Assembly: GCA_022826755.1 (NCBI GenBank)
Contig: JAJDUG010000031.1
Coordinates: 1 to 46,022 of the forward strand
DNA length: 46,022 nucleotides
Reading direction: 5' to 3'
Origin: Acidobacteriota bacterium
GTDB lineage: Bacteria; Acidobacteriota; Terriglobia; Versatilivoradales; Versatilivoraceae
In this document: positions 25,707 through 32,944 of the stretch, piece after piece
How positions within the stretch are numbered: the first letter of the stretch is position 1
Layout of the letters: each line of letters begins with the position of its first letter
Made by a program: the position numbers and the translations under genes
The notes under the pieces: generated by a model
Told to the model about the DNA's origin: nothing
Seen by the model: only the letters and a program-made list of their open reading frames with translations
Database searches by the model: none

Positions 25707-26036
25707 ATGGCGAACGACGAGCCACTGAACCAGCGGATACGCCAGGTCCTGTCGAAGCGGGAGAGGGTCTCCGAGCGGAAGATGTTCGGCGGCGTCTGCT
25801 TCATGATCAACGGAAACATGTGCATCGGCACATGGAAGGGATCGCTCATCGTGCGGCTCGACAAAAAGCACCACGATGAGACGCTTGCGGAACCCTTCAC
25901 GAAGCCGGCTGACATGAATGGCCGCGTCATGAAGGGATGGGCGCTGGTGGAGCCGGCGGGCATCGAATCAGAAAACGATCTGACCGTCTGGGTAGACAGA
26001 GCCGCCAGGTTCGCCGAATCCCTTCCCCCCAAGTGA
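25707..26036 (+). CDS. TfoX N-terminal domain protein
   Basis: 109 residues; ATG 25707 preceded by GAAGGAGGGAGGAC. The block ERKMFGGVCFMINGNMCIGTWKGSLIVRLD is the hallmark of TfoX/Sxy N-terminal domains, followed by KPADMNGRVMKGWALVEP. Full-length TfoX/Sxy proteins regulate competence with CRP, but the stand-alone N-domain is widespread and its role is unclear. The C-terminal TfoX domain is absent. Probably co-transcribed with the TPR gene. Confidence 0.9.
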   Translation: MANDEPLNQRIRQVLSKRERVSERKMFGGVCFMINGNMCIGTWKGSLIVRLDKKHHDETLAEPFTKPADMNGRVMKGWALVEPAGIESENDLTVWVDRAARFAESLPPK

Positions 26037-26072
26037 AACTCCCGCCAAGCTCCATCTGACAGATGATGCCCA

Positions 26073-26287
26073 CCCGGGAGCGCGGGCGTCCCGCCCGCAC
26101 CATTTCCGGCACGGCCTCGGCCCTCTCCGCCACATGGATTGACCCGGGAACTGCGCCCTGGGTCTGCTTCGATTTGGCTGTTGAGGTTACCGCCGACAGG
26201 CCGGCTACCTTCAGCACCGGACGGAAGCTCAGCGCCGGCCAAAGGAATGATGCACAAGGATGCGGGCGGGACGCCCGCGCTCCCGGG
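26073..26287. repeat. MITE/REPIN-like element, copy 2 (215 bp, perfect 27-bp terminal inverted repeats)
   Basis: Left arm 26073-26099 (CCCGGGAGCGCGGGCG...) and right arm 26261-26287 are exact reverse complements. The core is in the opposite orientation to copy 1: CTCCGCCACATGGATTGACC here corresponds to the complement of the GGTCGATCC...GTGGCGGAG segment there. It sits 36 bases after the TfoX-like stop. After the right arm the sequence (to about 26335) resembles that after the solo arm at 12951. The rest, up to the tRNA at 26508, holds no gene. Confidence 0.85.
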
Positions 26288-26477
26288 GGGGCCATCAGGC
26301 GGCCCTTGCAGATCCGAATTCTGCAAACGGCTCATTGACGCGTTGTTGATTGGCGGGTGAAACAGGATGCCGCAGGCAAGATACTTGACGTGTCGATCCA
26401 ATAACTATTCACCAACCACTATCCACTTTTTACCTTGACGCACAACCTTCCCATTCGCGGGGGCCGCACATGCAGGG

Positions 26478-26495
26478 TGAGACAGGAGTGTCTCA
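26478..26495. other. Perfect 7-bp hairpin downstream of tRNA-His
   Basis: TGAGACA-GGAG-TGTCTCA lies 13 bases beyond the 3' end of the minus-strand tRNA-His. There is no T-run after it on the minus strand, so a standard intrinsic terminator is doubtful; it may be a processing or stability signal. Confidence 0.3.
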
Positions 26496-26507
26496 TGTAA
26501 AGGGGGG

Positions 26508-26584
26508 TGGGGTGAGTGATGGGGATCGAACCCACGACCGCTGGAGCCACAATCCAGTGCTCTACCGACTGAGCTACACTCACC
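26508..26584 (-). tRNA. tRNA-His (anticodon GTG)
   Basis: On the minus strand the gene folds as a full cloverleaf: acceptor GTGAGTG pairing with CACTCAC, D-arm AGCTCAGTCGGTAGAGC, anticodon arm CTGGATTGTGGCTCCAG with GTG, and T-arm GTGGGTTCGATCCCCAT (stem with TTCGATC loop). The extra G at position -1 (26584) opposite C73 is the identity element of tRNA-His and is encoded here. The 3' CCA is also encoded (26510-26508). Confidence 0.95.
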
Positions 26585-26732
26585 GTCAAAGGGAACGGCC
26601 GACATGTCCTCCATCGGCCAGCCACCTAGTCTAGTACAAGGCAGCGGGTCCTGCAAGAGCCGGGAGGCCAACCGGACTGCCCGGCCCAGGTAGAAGCGAT
26701 CTTCCTTGCGGCGCACGCCTTCAAACTGATCC

Positions 26733-26972
26733 CTAAGACTTCAAGTCGGCCAGGGACGCTCCGAAATTGATGTGATAGGGCTTCCCGTCCACGACCATGG
26801 CCGGGACCGAGTTCACCCCGGCCTCTTCGGCCTCGGCGATGCGCTCGGGCGCGGTGCCGAGGTGAACGATCTCCACCGCGTAGCTCTCGGGGTTGAGAGC
26901 TCCGGCAAATTGCGTCTCCGCATCCACGCAGACCGGACAGCCGGCGTGGTAGAAGGTGGCTTGCTTCTTCAT
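26733..26972 (-). CDS. Small thioredoxin-like protein with CPVC motif
   Basis: 79 residues; ATG 26972 preceded by AAGGAGGAATCGTC. The first strand and redox site are ATFYHAGCPVC, with Cys12 and Cys15 spaced C-x-x-C. The cis-Pro loop follows at VNSVPAMVVDGKPYHINFG. This is a minimal thioredoxin/glutaredoxin-like fold without a signal peptide, so cytoplasmic. It lies 76 bases downstream of the MarR-family gene on the same strand and is likely its regulatory target or partner in a thiol-redox response (inference). Confidence 0.85.
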   Translation of the reverse strand: MKKQATFYHAGCPVCVDAETQFAGALNPESYAVEIVHLGTAPERIAEAEEAGVNSVPAMVVDGKPYHINFGASLADLKS

Positions 26973-27048
26973 GACGATTCCTCCTTGCAGGGATCAGGGT
27001 TGTTTAACTGACGACTCAGCCGCCCGCCTTCGCCAGGCGAGAGGTGCT

Positions 27049-27690
27049 TCAATCCGGGGGAGTGGCGGCAAGGAACTTCCTCCAGCGCTGCTTCCTCACG
27101 GATTCGTCGGCCGTCCGGTGGTCGCCGCAATCCAGGCGCAGCGAATCCGTTCCGAAGGGTGCGTCCACGAAATCGCAGTGGTGGGGCCTGGATTGGTCCG
27201 AATGACGGTAGGGTTGGAAGAAGCGGCAGGTGCAACACATCCGCTGGGGTTCGATGGCACCGGATTCCTGCAGCTCCAGGATGACCTTGCTGAGCGCCGT
27301 ATGCAGCGCCCGGCTCTCCAGCGGGCTGAGCCCGGCCAGGGCGTTGAGCAGTGCTTCCGGGAACTCCGTCCGTGACGAAACGACTCGAACGCCCGCCGGC
27401 GCCAGGGACACCAGGGTGGCCCGGCCGTCCGCCGGATCGATGGATTTTCGGACCAGTTGCTTGCGTTCCAGGGCCGAGATGACGCGGCTGGCGGTGGCCA
27501 GTGAAACGCCGAGCAGCTTGGCCAGGGTCCTGACCCGGTTGGCCCCCCGCTGCCTGAGCAGGGTCAGGACGGTGATCTGGGTGGGAGTCAGGCCCAACGC
27601 TTCCCCGGCCTTCCACTGCCTGGTTCTCAAGTAGAGGCTCAACTGCGCCAATCCCGTGGCAGCCTGCTCGATGTCATCGGCCCTTGCCAT
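27049..27690 (-). CDS. MarR-family regulator with cysteine-rich C-terminal extension
   Basis: 213 residues, longer than the usual 140-160. Residues 1-145 are a MarR winged helix: LTPTQITVLTLLRQRG, recognition region LAKLLGVSLATASRVISALERKQLV and wing SIDPADGRATLVSLAPAG. Residues 150-195 hold a cluster of Cys (152, 153, 155, 172, 188) and His (163, 170, 171, 191) in MCCTCRFFQPYRH, RPHHCDF and RLDCGDHR, which could bind zinc, iron or a metal-sulfur centre or sense oxidants. Such tails occur in a subset of MarR proteins. A 21-bp palindrome ends eight bases upstream of the start and suggests autoregulation. The thioredoxin-like gene follows. Confidence 0.9.
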   Translation of the reverse strand: MARADDIEQAATGLAQLSLYLRTRQWKAGEALGLTPTQITVLTLLRQRGANRVRTLAKLLGVSLATASRVISALERKQLVRKSIDPADGRATLVSLAPAGVRVVSSRTEFPEALLNALAGLSPLESRALHTALSKVILELQESGAIEPQRMCCTCRFFQPYRHSDQSRPHHCDFVDAPFGTDSLRLDCGDHRTADESVRKQRWRKFLAATPPD

Positions 27691-27697
27691 GGTTTAT

Positions 27698-27718
27698 ATA
27701 GTTAGCACTACTAAGTAT
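27698..27718. promoter_or_regulatory. Palindromic operator upstream of the MarR-family gene
   Basis: ATAGTTAG-CACTA-CTAAGTAT: two 8-bp half-sites matching at seven of eight positions around a 5-bp spacer, in an AT-rich stretch directly in front of the MarR start (27690). MarR proteins bind such palindromes over their own promoters. A TTGACC hexamer lies a few bases further upstream on the minus strand. Confidence 0.65.
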
Positions 27719-27786
27719 TAACGGTCAAGTTTTTTACAAAACCATGTGATGGTTCTTCACGATATTCACGCATCGGGCGCGGAGTA

Positions 27787-27925
27787 TGCCCACCCCACCG
27801 GCTCGACTGCGGGCTTCGTCCGGCTCTCCCTCAAGGGGGGAGTGATTTTGGGTTATCACTTCCCCCTTGAGGGGGAGTCGCAGAAGTCGAGTCGCATGGT
27901 GAAGGCTGATGCGGTGGGGGGTGTA
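27787..27925. repeat. Palindromic repeat family 2, full copy
   Basis: Centre: CTCCCTCAAGGGGGGAGTGAT (27826-27846; 21 bases in two parts: CTCCCTCAAGGGG, GGAGTGAT) pairs with 27855-27877 around an 8-base loop. The outer ends CCCACCCCACCG and CGGTGGGGGGTG are also roughly complementary, so the whole 139 bases can fold. The right half recurs at 15835-15890. It lies in a 330-base gene-free stretch between the MarR and peptidase genes. Confidence 0.7.
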
Positions 27926-28020
27926 CGGCTGGGCGTCGGGCCGTGGCGCATGGTCCACACGACCCCGGACTCACACCCGCGGACACCGCATTGCAGGCAA
28001 GGTCCGGATACAGGAATGAT

Positions 28021-29046
28021 TCAGGACCCGGGCCAGCAGGGAAGGAGATCTCCCGGTTCCGGCGTGGCATGGCGGATGCCGCGGGCGACGGCCCTGGCAA
28101 GGCAGAGCGAGGCGGCATGGCCAATGGCGACCATGTCGTTGTCTTCCACCGCATGCTTTGCGGTTCCGCCGGCCGCGGCGAAAACCAGGTCGCCGTCGAA
28201 GGGTGTGTGCGACGGAACAATGGCCCTGGCCAACCCATCGTGGGCCGCCACGGCCATGCGCTGGGCCTGGCTTTGGGTGAGGTTGGCGTCGGTTGCGACG
28301 ACGGCGATAGTGGTGTGAGTGCCCGGCGCCAGGGACGTGTGTTTCCCCAGGAAGGTTGCCTCGAGATCGGGCGCCTCCTCGGGGAGGCCCGCCTGTCCGA
28401 ACTCGTCGCCGATTTCAAAGGGAGCCGCCCAGAACCTGCAGCTTCCCGGAATGGTGACCGAGCCGACCGGATTGGCCGCCACCAGCGCCCCGACCGTGAT
28501 TCCGTTGCCGAGCACCAGAGAAGCCGACCCCAGGCCTCCCTTGAGATTGGCGGTGGTCGCCCCCGCGCCGGCGCCGGCGGTGCCCAGTTCAAATTCGGTC
28601 CCGGCGTTCTTCAGCGCCCGCCGGCCGAGCTCCCGGTAGGGGTTCTCCTTCCAGTTCTTGTCGCCGCCGTTGAGCAGGTCGAACAGGATGGCGGCCGGGA
28701 CGATGGGAACCCGGACGGCGCCCACGCGAAATCCGCGTCCGGATTCCGCCATGGCGTCCGCCACACCGGATGCCGCATCGAGGCCGAAGGCCGACCCTCC
28801 GGACAAAACCAGGGCGTCCACTTTCTGCACAAGACGGTCCGGCGCCAGCAGATCGGTCTCCCTGGTTCCCGGGGCGCCGCCCATGACGTGGACGGCCGCC
28901 GTGAACGGCTGTTCCGCCGTCAGCACGGTCGTGCCGGATTTCAGGGTGGCATCGGAGGCGTTGCCGACCAGAAACCCTTCCACGTCCGTGACAAGGTTGC
29001 GCTTGCCGGGTTCCAGGGAGCGGGAACGATGATGTTCCGAAGTCAT
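28021..29046 (-). CDS. P1-family peptidase (DmpA/ornithine acetyltransferase fold)
   Basis: 341 residues. Blocks: KRNLVTDVEGFLVGNA at the N-terminus, VDALVLSGGSAFGLDAASGV (about 76-95) and the autocleavage region GATTANLKGGLGSASL (about 162-177), where Ser174 after Gly would be the new N-terminal nucleophile. The C-terminal part has NLTQSQAQRMAVAAHDGLARAI and PFDGDLVFAAAGG. Family knowledge: self-processing aminopeptidases or beta-peptidases (MEROPS S58). No signal peptide. Its upstream region lacks a clear ribosome binding site, so the start (ATG 29046) is likely but not certain. It stands alone. Confidence 0.9.
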   Translation of the reverse strand: MTSEHHRSRSLEPGKRNLVTDVEGFLVGNASDATLKSGTTVLTAEQPFTAAVHVMGGAPGTRETDLLAPDRLVQKVDALVLSGGSAFGLDAASGVADAMAESGRGFRVGAVRVPIVPAAILFDLLNGGDKNWKENPYRELGRRALKNAGTEFELGTAGAGAGATTANLKGGLGSASLVLGNGITVGALVAANPVGSVTIPGSCRFWAAPFEIGDEFGQAGLPEEAPDLEATFLGKHTSLAPGTHTTIAVVATDANLTQSQAQRMAVAAHDGLARAIVPSHTPFDGDLVFAAAGGTAKHAVEDNDMVAIGHAASLCLARAVARGIRHATPEPGDLLPCWPGS

Positions 29047-29151
29047 GGGTCCGAGTATCCCGAGCGGCCGGTTGGCGCCGATCGAGACTGCCGCGCTTGC
29101 CGCTTTACAGGGGATTCAGGAGAGGGCGATTATACATCCTGCGGGTTTCCC

Positions 29152-29357
29152 CCCGGGAGCGCGGGCGTCTCGCCCGCATGCTATCCCGTTGCCTGCCGCT
29201 CAGTTTTCCCGCGATGCAGCACCCGCCCACCCTGGTGGCGGGAACGGCATGGGCTCGGCCGAAGCAGAGTGCCGGCGCCGTTGCCGGTCGACCCGGGTGG
29301 AGCAGATGGCCGAGGGTGTGCCAGGACTGGTGCGGGCGGGACGCCCGCGTTCCCGGG
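29152..29357. repeat. MITE/REPIN-like element, copy 3 (206 bp)
   Basis: Arms 29152-29178 and 29331-29357 pair at 25 of 27 positions (one left-arm base, T29170, interrupts the inner GTCCC). The core shares CGTTGCCGGTCGACCCGGGTGG with copy 1 over about 20 bases (29276 onward). It fills part of the 614-base gene-free stretch upstream of the peptidase and antitoxin genes. Confidence 0.82.
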
Positions 29358-29523
29358 GGGGCATCATCCCATGACGTCGTCGCGGCAAAGCAGGTCCATC
29401 GGTCTTTGTGTTTATTCGTGTTTCGTCCTCATCAACAATCGTCAGTTTCCTCCTCCAATGATCTGTCCGGCAGGGCAGGGGCGGCGCTTGTGAGAAACAG
29501 AGCCACGATCATGCCAGGACTGG

Positions 29524-29550
29524 TGCAGGCGGGACGCCCGCGCTCCCGGG
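29524..29550 (+). repeat. Solo arm of the inverted-repeat family
   Basis: Matches the right arm of copy 2 at 26 of 27 bases. The preceding CCAGGACTGG is identical to that before the right arm of copy 3 (29321-29330), so this looks like a partial duplication of the right end of that neighbour. Confidence 0.75.
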
Positions 29551-29583
29551 AGGCACACCCTTCGAAATCGTTTTCGACCAGTT

Positions 29584-29645
29584 GTAGCTATAATTGTCTG
29601 GATAGTGTTACTATATAGCTACATATTTCTCTTATTTATAGCTAC
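29584..29645. promoter_or_regulatory. Operator-like repeats ahead of the toxin-antitoxin pair
   Basis: Three copies of a TATAGCTAC-type word: GTAGCTATAA (29584-29593, inverted), TATAGCTAC (29614-29622) and TTATAGCTAC (29636-29645). They sit in an unusually AT-rich 70-base stretch right before the antitoxin start (29661). Such repeated half-sites are typical of autoregulation by Phd/YefM-type antitoxin and toxin complexes. Confidence 0.65.
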
Positions 29646-29660
29646 TTATAGGGAGAAGCC

Positions 29661-29924
29661 ATGCAAGTCTCGGTTCGCGATCTCAAGAACAACCTTTCGA
29701 AGTACCTGAAGCTGGTGCGTCAGGGAGAACCTGTCGTGGTGACTTCTCACCGGACTCCATTGGCGAGGCTGCTGCCCATCCGCGAGATTGAGAATGCCGG
29801 ACTTCGACGCCTGCTACAGCTTGACTGGATCCACTGGAGCGGTAAGAAGCCTCGGGGCGGCACCCTCTGCCCCGAAATCCGCGGAAAGACTATAGCGGAG
29901 AGCGTGCTGGAGGACCGGGGATGA
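29661..29924 (+). CDS. Phd/YefM-type antitoxin
   Basis: 87 residues; ATG 29661 has GGGAGAAGCC upstream. N-terminal DNA-binding fold: MQVSVRDLKNNLSKYLKLVRQGEPVVVTSHRTPLARLLP, typical of Phd/YefM/VapB antitoxins. The C-terminal half (WSGKKPRGG...IRGKTIAESVLEDRG) would wrap the toxin. It overlaps the toxin start by four bases (ATGA), so the pair is translationally coupled. Confidence 0.92.
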   Translation: MQVSVRDLKNNLSKYLKLVRQGEPVVVTSHRTPLARLLPIREIENAGLRRLLQLDWIHWSGKKPRGGTLCPEIRGKTIAESVLEDRG

Positions 29925-30352
29925 TCCTCTATCTCGATACGTCAGCTATGGTCAAAGTCTATGTCACAGAGCCGTTTCGAGAACCTGTCGTTTCGGCAAT
30001 GCGGGAGGCCGAAGCCGTGGCCAGCCACAGCCTTGCCTACGTGGAGGCTCACGCCGCCTTCGCCCGTGCGTTGGGCGAAGAAAAGCTGTCTGAAGGACAG
30101 CACGAAGCCGTCAAGCGAGAGTTCCGTGCCGATTGGGAAAACTACCTGCGAGTGGGGACAAGCCAATCGCTGATCCAAAGGGCCGCGGATCTCGCCGAGG
30201 CTTTTCACTTGCGCGCCTGCGACAGCGTGCACCTGGCGGCCGCCGACATTCTGCGCGCCCAAAGCCGAGAAGCCGTCCTCTTTGCCTGTTTCGACCGCAA
30301 GCTCAACCGTGCCGCGGCTGTGCTGGGGTTGTCCTCGCTGAAGCCGGAATAG
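29921..30352 (+). CDS. vapC: PIN-domain toxin (VapC type)
   Basis: 143 residues. PIN-fold acidic residues: Asp in MILYLDTSAMVKVYV, Glu in HSLAYVEAHAAFARAL, Asp in HLRACDSVHLAAA and Asp in LFACFDRKLNRAA. These four form the Mg-dependent RNase centre. VapC toxins cleave tRNA or rRNA; the target cannot be told. It forms a bicistron with the antitoxin and is followed ten bases later by a degenerate repeat arm. Confidence 0.92.
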   Translation: MILYLDTSAMVKVYVTEPFREPVVSAMREAEAVASHSLAYVEAHAAFARALGEEKLSEGQHEAVKREFRADWENYLRVGTSQSLIQRAADLAEAFHLRACDSVHLAAADILRAQSREAVLFACFDRKLNRAAAVLGLSSLKPE

Positions 30353-30361
30353 GGACCGGAA

Positions 30362-30387
30362 GCGGGCGGGACGCCCCAGCTCCCGGG
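30362..30387 (+). repeat. Degenerate arm of the inverted-repeat family
   Basis: GCGGGCGGGACGCCCCAGCT then CCCGGG: resembles the right arm but the inner palindrome is damaged (CCCAGC instead of CCGCGC). It starts nine bases after the toxin stop codon. Confidence 0.6.
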
Positions 30388-30457
30388 AGTGCCGGATTAC
30401 TCCCCTCTGCCCGACCTTGGGCGAATCCCTCTGAAGCCTTCTCCAACCCCTTGGTGG

Positions 30458-30487
30458 CCCTTCGTCGCCCTTCGTGTCCCTTCGTGG
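30458..30487. repeat. Short tandem repeat, 10-bp unit
   Basis: Three units of CCCTTCGTnn in tandem (30458, 30468, 30478), with a looser fourth CCCTTCGTG at about 30509. Read on the minus strand it is ACGAAGGGnn repeated, ending in TTATCCACGAAGGG. It lies in the 184-base gap between the toxin and the dehydratase stop. Function unknown. Confidence 0.6.
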
Positions 30488-30536
30488 ATAACTCTTTTCT
30501 CCTCCGCACCCTTCGTGAATGCCCCCTCCAGCGGCT

Positions 30537-31697
30537 TTACTTCCACTCCGGATGCCGGTGGGAGCGGAGGGCCTCCATGTCGAAATCCACGCCCAGGCCG
30601 GGTTTTCCGCTGAGGCTGAACTCGCCGCCGTGGAAGTTCATGGGTTCGGTCGTCAGCCGGTTGTAGGCTTCGATGAAGGAGGTGCTGTGCTCCAGCCGGT
30701 AGAAGTTGGGCGTGTTCATCATCACGTGGGAACCGGCCACGATCTGCAGGGGGCCCATGGCGTTGTGGGGGCTCATGGGGACGTAGTAGGGCTCGGCCAG
30801 GCTGGCGATCTTGCGCAGCTCGGTGATGCCCCCGGTCCAGAGCACGTCCGGCATCAGGTAGTCGGCCAGCCCCTGCTGCAGGATGGGCAGGAAGTCGAAG
30901 CGGGTGAAGAGGCGCTCGCCCACGCAGATGGAAGGGGTCACGTGCTCTCGGACCTGCCGCAGGGCGTCGATGCTCTCGGGGGGCACCGGCTCCTCGAACC
31001 AGGCGATCTGCGACTCCTCGTAGAGGCGGTTGGCCAGCCTTATGGCCGTGGGCACGTTGTAGTGGCCGTGGGCGTCGATCAGTATTTCCACCTTTTCGCC
31101 TACGGCTTCCCGCACCGCCCGCACGATGTTGCAGCCCAGCTCTTCTCCCTCGGCTGAGATCTGGCCGTCGAGATAGGCGGTGTGGAAGGGCTGCATCTCC
31201 AGGAAGGGATCCAGCTTGAGGGCCTCATGGCCGGCCTCGACGGTGGCCCTGGCGGCCGCGCCGTACTGCTCGGGCGTGTGGCAGCCGAAGAACCAGCCGT
31301 TGGCGTAGAGCCGGATGCTGTCCCGCAGCTTGCCACCCAGCAGGTCGTAGACCGGCAGGCCCAGGGCCTTCCCCTTGATGTCCCACAGGGCCATGTCCAC
31401 TCCGCTCAAGGCCACCGTCGGCAGGCCCCGCGCTCCCAGGTAGGTGAAACGCCGGTAGTTCTGCTGCCACAGGCTCTCGCTCTGAAACGGGTCCCGGCCC
31501 ACCAGGCTTTGGCGCAGCAGCTCGATGGTCCGGGCGCTCAGCAAGCAGCCGCCGCCGGGAGAGTTGCTGGCCTCGCCCCAGCCATGGATGCCTTCGTCGG
31601 TGTCGATGCGGACGAAGGTCCAGTCCCCCTCGAAGGCGCCGGCGTTGTCCGGATAGCGGGGCCTGATCACGTAAGCCGTGACGTCAGTGATTTTCAT
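30537..31697 (-). CDS. Acid-sugar dehydratase, D-galactonate/mannonate dehydratase-like (enolase superfamily)
   Basis: 386 residues; ATG 31697 has AGGAGGACAGAGACC upstream. N-terminal capping domain MKITDVTAYVIRP, then the barrel: LKLDPF, Asp in EILIDAHGHYN, Glu in IAWFEEPVPPES, Glu in ICVGERLFTRFDF, and the acid/base His in VPMSPHNAMGP. C-terminal TEPMNFHGGEFSLSGKPGLGVDFD closes the active site. This full set matches the galactonate dehydratase/mannonate dehydratase branch. Cytoplasmic. It lies 60 bases downstream of the PIG-L gene and the two probably form an operon. Confidence 0.93.
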   Translation of the reverse strand: MKITDVTAYVIRPRYPDNAGAFEGDWTFVRIDTDEGIHGWGEASNSPGGGCLLSARTIELLRQSLVGRDPFQSESLWQQNYRRFTYLGARGLPTVALSGVDMALWDIKGKALGLPVYDLLGGKLRDSIRLYANGWFFGCHTPEQYGAAARATVEAGHEALKLDPFLEMQPFHTAYLDGQISAEGEELGCNIVRAVREAVGEKVEILIDAHGHYNVPTAIRLANRLYEESQIAWFEEPVPPESIDALRQVREHVTPSICVGERLFTRFDFLPILQQGLADYLMPDVLWTGGITELRKIASLAEPYYVPMSPHNAMGPLQIVAGSHVMMNTPNFYRLEHSTSFIEAYNRLTTEPMNFHGGEFSLSGKPGLGVDFDMEALRSHRHPEWK

Positions 31698-31757
31698 GGT
31701 CTCTGTCCTCCTGAACGGGAAACGGGACGGTAGCTTGCGGCTGAGCCCGCCGGCGCC

Positions 31758-32645
31758 TCAGGCTTTGGACGGCCCGGGCAGCTCTCCCGACATCCGCCGC
31801 AACTGGTCCATGCGCTTGCCTCTGGCCCTCTGCAGGGCCCGATCCGGAACCGGAAGCTCGTCGAACAGGTCGGCGTCGCAGCGGACGAAACCCTCGGCGT
31901 ACTGCGTCCCGCAGACCCAGCCGGCCCGGCCGGCATCCACCTCGATGCGCTTGCGGGCGAAGGCCTCGGTGTGTCCCTGAGTGGCGAAGAGCACCTCGGC
32001 CTGCACTCGCTTTTCGGCCCAGTCGCCGATATCGACATAGAAGTCGATCTCGTCGGTTTCGAAGAAGGCCCCCAGGTAGTAGGTCAGCGCCACGCTATGG
32101 GGAGGAACATCGCTGGAGGGGTCGGGCAGGGAGGCCAGGTGCATGGCCTCGTGGGTGGCGAAGCCTGCTTCGTCGTGCTCGTTGCGCGAGGCCGAGACCA
32201 TGCCGCTGCGCCCCCGCAGGTAGCGCCGGTGAGAGATCATGATGTCGGGGCGCACCTCCAGGATGATCTGCTTGAGGGTCTCCACCGATTCGAGCGTGCG
32301 CTCCATGCGATAGGGCTCCGCAAACCCGTGCACCCGCACGTCGCCGACGCCGAAAAGGCCGCAGACAGCCCGGAATTCGCGCAGTTTCTCCCGGGCGTAG
32401 TCCTCTCGACTCTGGTTGACGATCCGGGGGGCCCTCTCGGCGGGGGGCTTGATCAGCTCGTCGTAGAGACGTTCGTTGTGCTTGGTGGCCCCGTTGGTCA
32501 GAGTCACCACGGTCACGGCGTCTCCCCGGGAAGCGTGGATGCCGCAGGTTCCGGCGCAGTGGGTGAAATCGTGGGGATGGGCCACCACCACCATCAGGCG
32601 CAGGGGCTCCCGGGCAGCATTCGATGGTTGCGGTTGTGGCGTCAT
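31758..32645 (-). CDS. PIG-L family deacetylase
   Basis: 295 residues from ATG 32645; the frame is open upstream but those codons belong to a repeat arm. Metal-binding motif VVVAHPHDFTHCAGT is a variant of the usual AHPDD (His for the first Asp). Later: TLTNGATKHNERLYDE, IMISHRRYLRGRSGMVSASRNEHDEAG, and HSVALTYYLGAF. The family hydrolyses N-acetyl groups from GlcNAc-type sugars or mycothiol precursors using zinc. Here AHPHD keeps the His and second Asp, so zinc binding may be retained. Only about nine bases separate the start from repeat element copy 4, whose end supplies a GGGGGAA in the ribosome-binding position. Operon with the dehydratase downstream. Confidence 0.85.
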   Translation of the reverse strand: MTPQPQPSNAAREPLRLMVVVAHPHDFTHCAGTCGIHASRGDAVTVVTLTNGATKHNERLYDELIKPPAERAPRIVNQSREDYAREKLREFRAVCGLFGVGDVRVHGFAEPYRMERTLESVETLKQIILEVRPDIMISHRRYLRGRSGMVSASRNEHDEAGFATHEAMHLASLPDPSSDVPPHSVALTYYLGAFFETDEIDFYVDIGDWAEKRVQAEVLFATQGHTEAFARKRIEVDAGRAGWVCGTQYAEGFVRCDADLFDELPVPDRALQRARGKRMDQLRRMSGELPGPSKA

Positions 32646-32654
32646 GGCTGTTCC

Positions 32655-32867
32655 CCCGGGAGCGCGGGCGTCCCGCCCGCACCGTCTTCCTGCACAAAGG
32701 ATGCGAGCCACCGCCACTTCCTCCGACTGCGCGCCGGACCGGCAGTTGCGGCGTGGTCTTCCGCAAGGCGGAAGGGAGAATCAGCTCCCTCTCCGCTGGA
32801 TCGAAGGCAGAGCAGACTGGCCTGGCTGCGCCAGGCCCTGGGCGGGCGGGACGCCCGCGCTCCCGGG
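32655..32867. repeat. MITE/REPIN-like element, copy 4 (213 bp)
   Basis: Left arm 32655-32681 and right arm 32841-32867 pair at 26 of 27 bases. It begins nine bases before the PIG-L start codon, so it separates that gene from its upstream sequence. After the right arm GAATTTTTGCAAAAGGCTCC (32910-32929) resembles GAATTCTGCAAACGGCTC after copy 2, again hinting that the unit extends beyond the arm. Confidence 0.85.
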
Positions 32868-32944
32868 GGGGACGACCCCTCCCGACGAAAAATCCCGCTT
32901 ATTGACGAATTTTTGCAAAAGGCTCCATGGGAACTGGATTCCCC

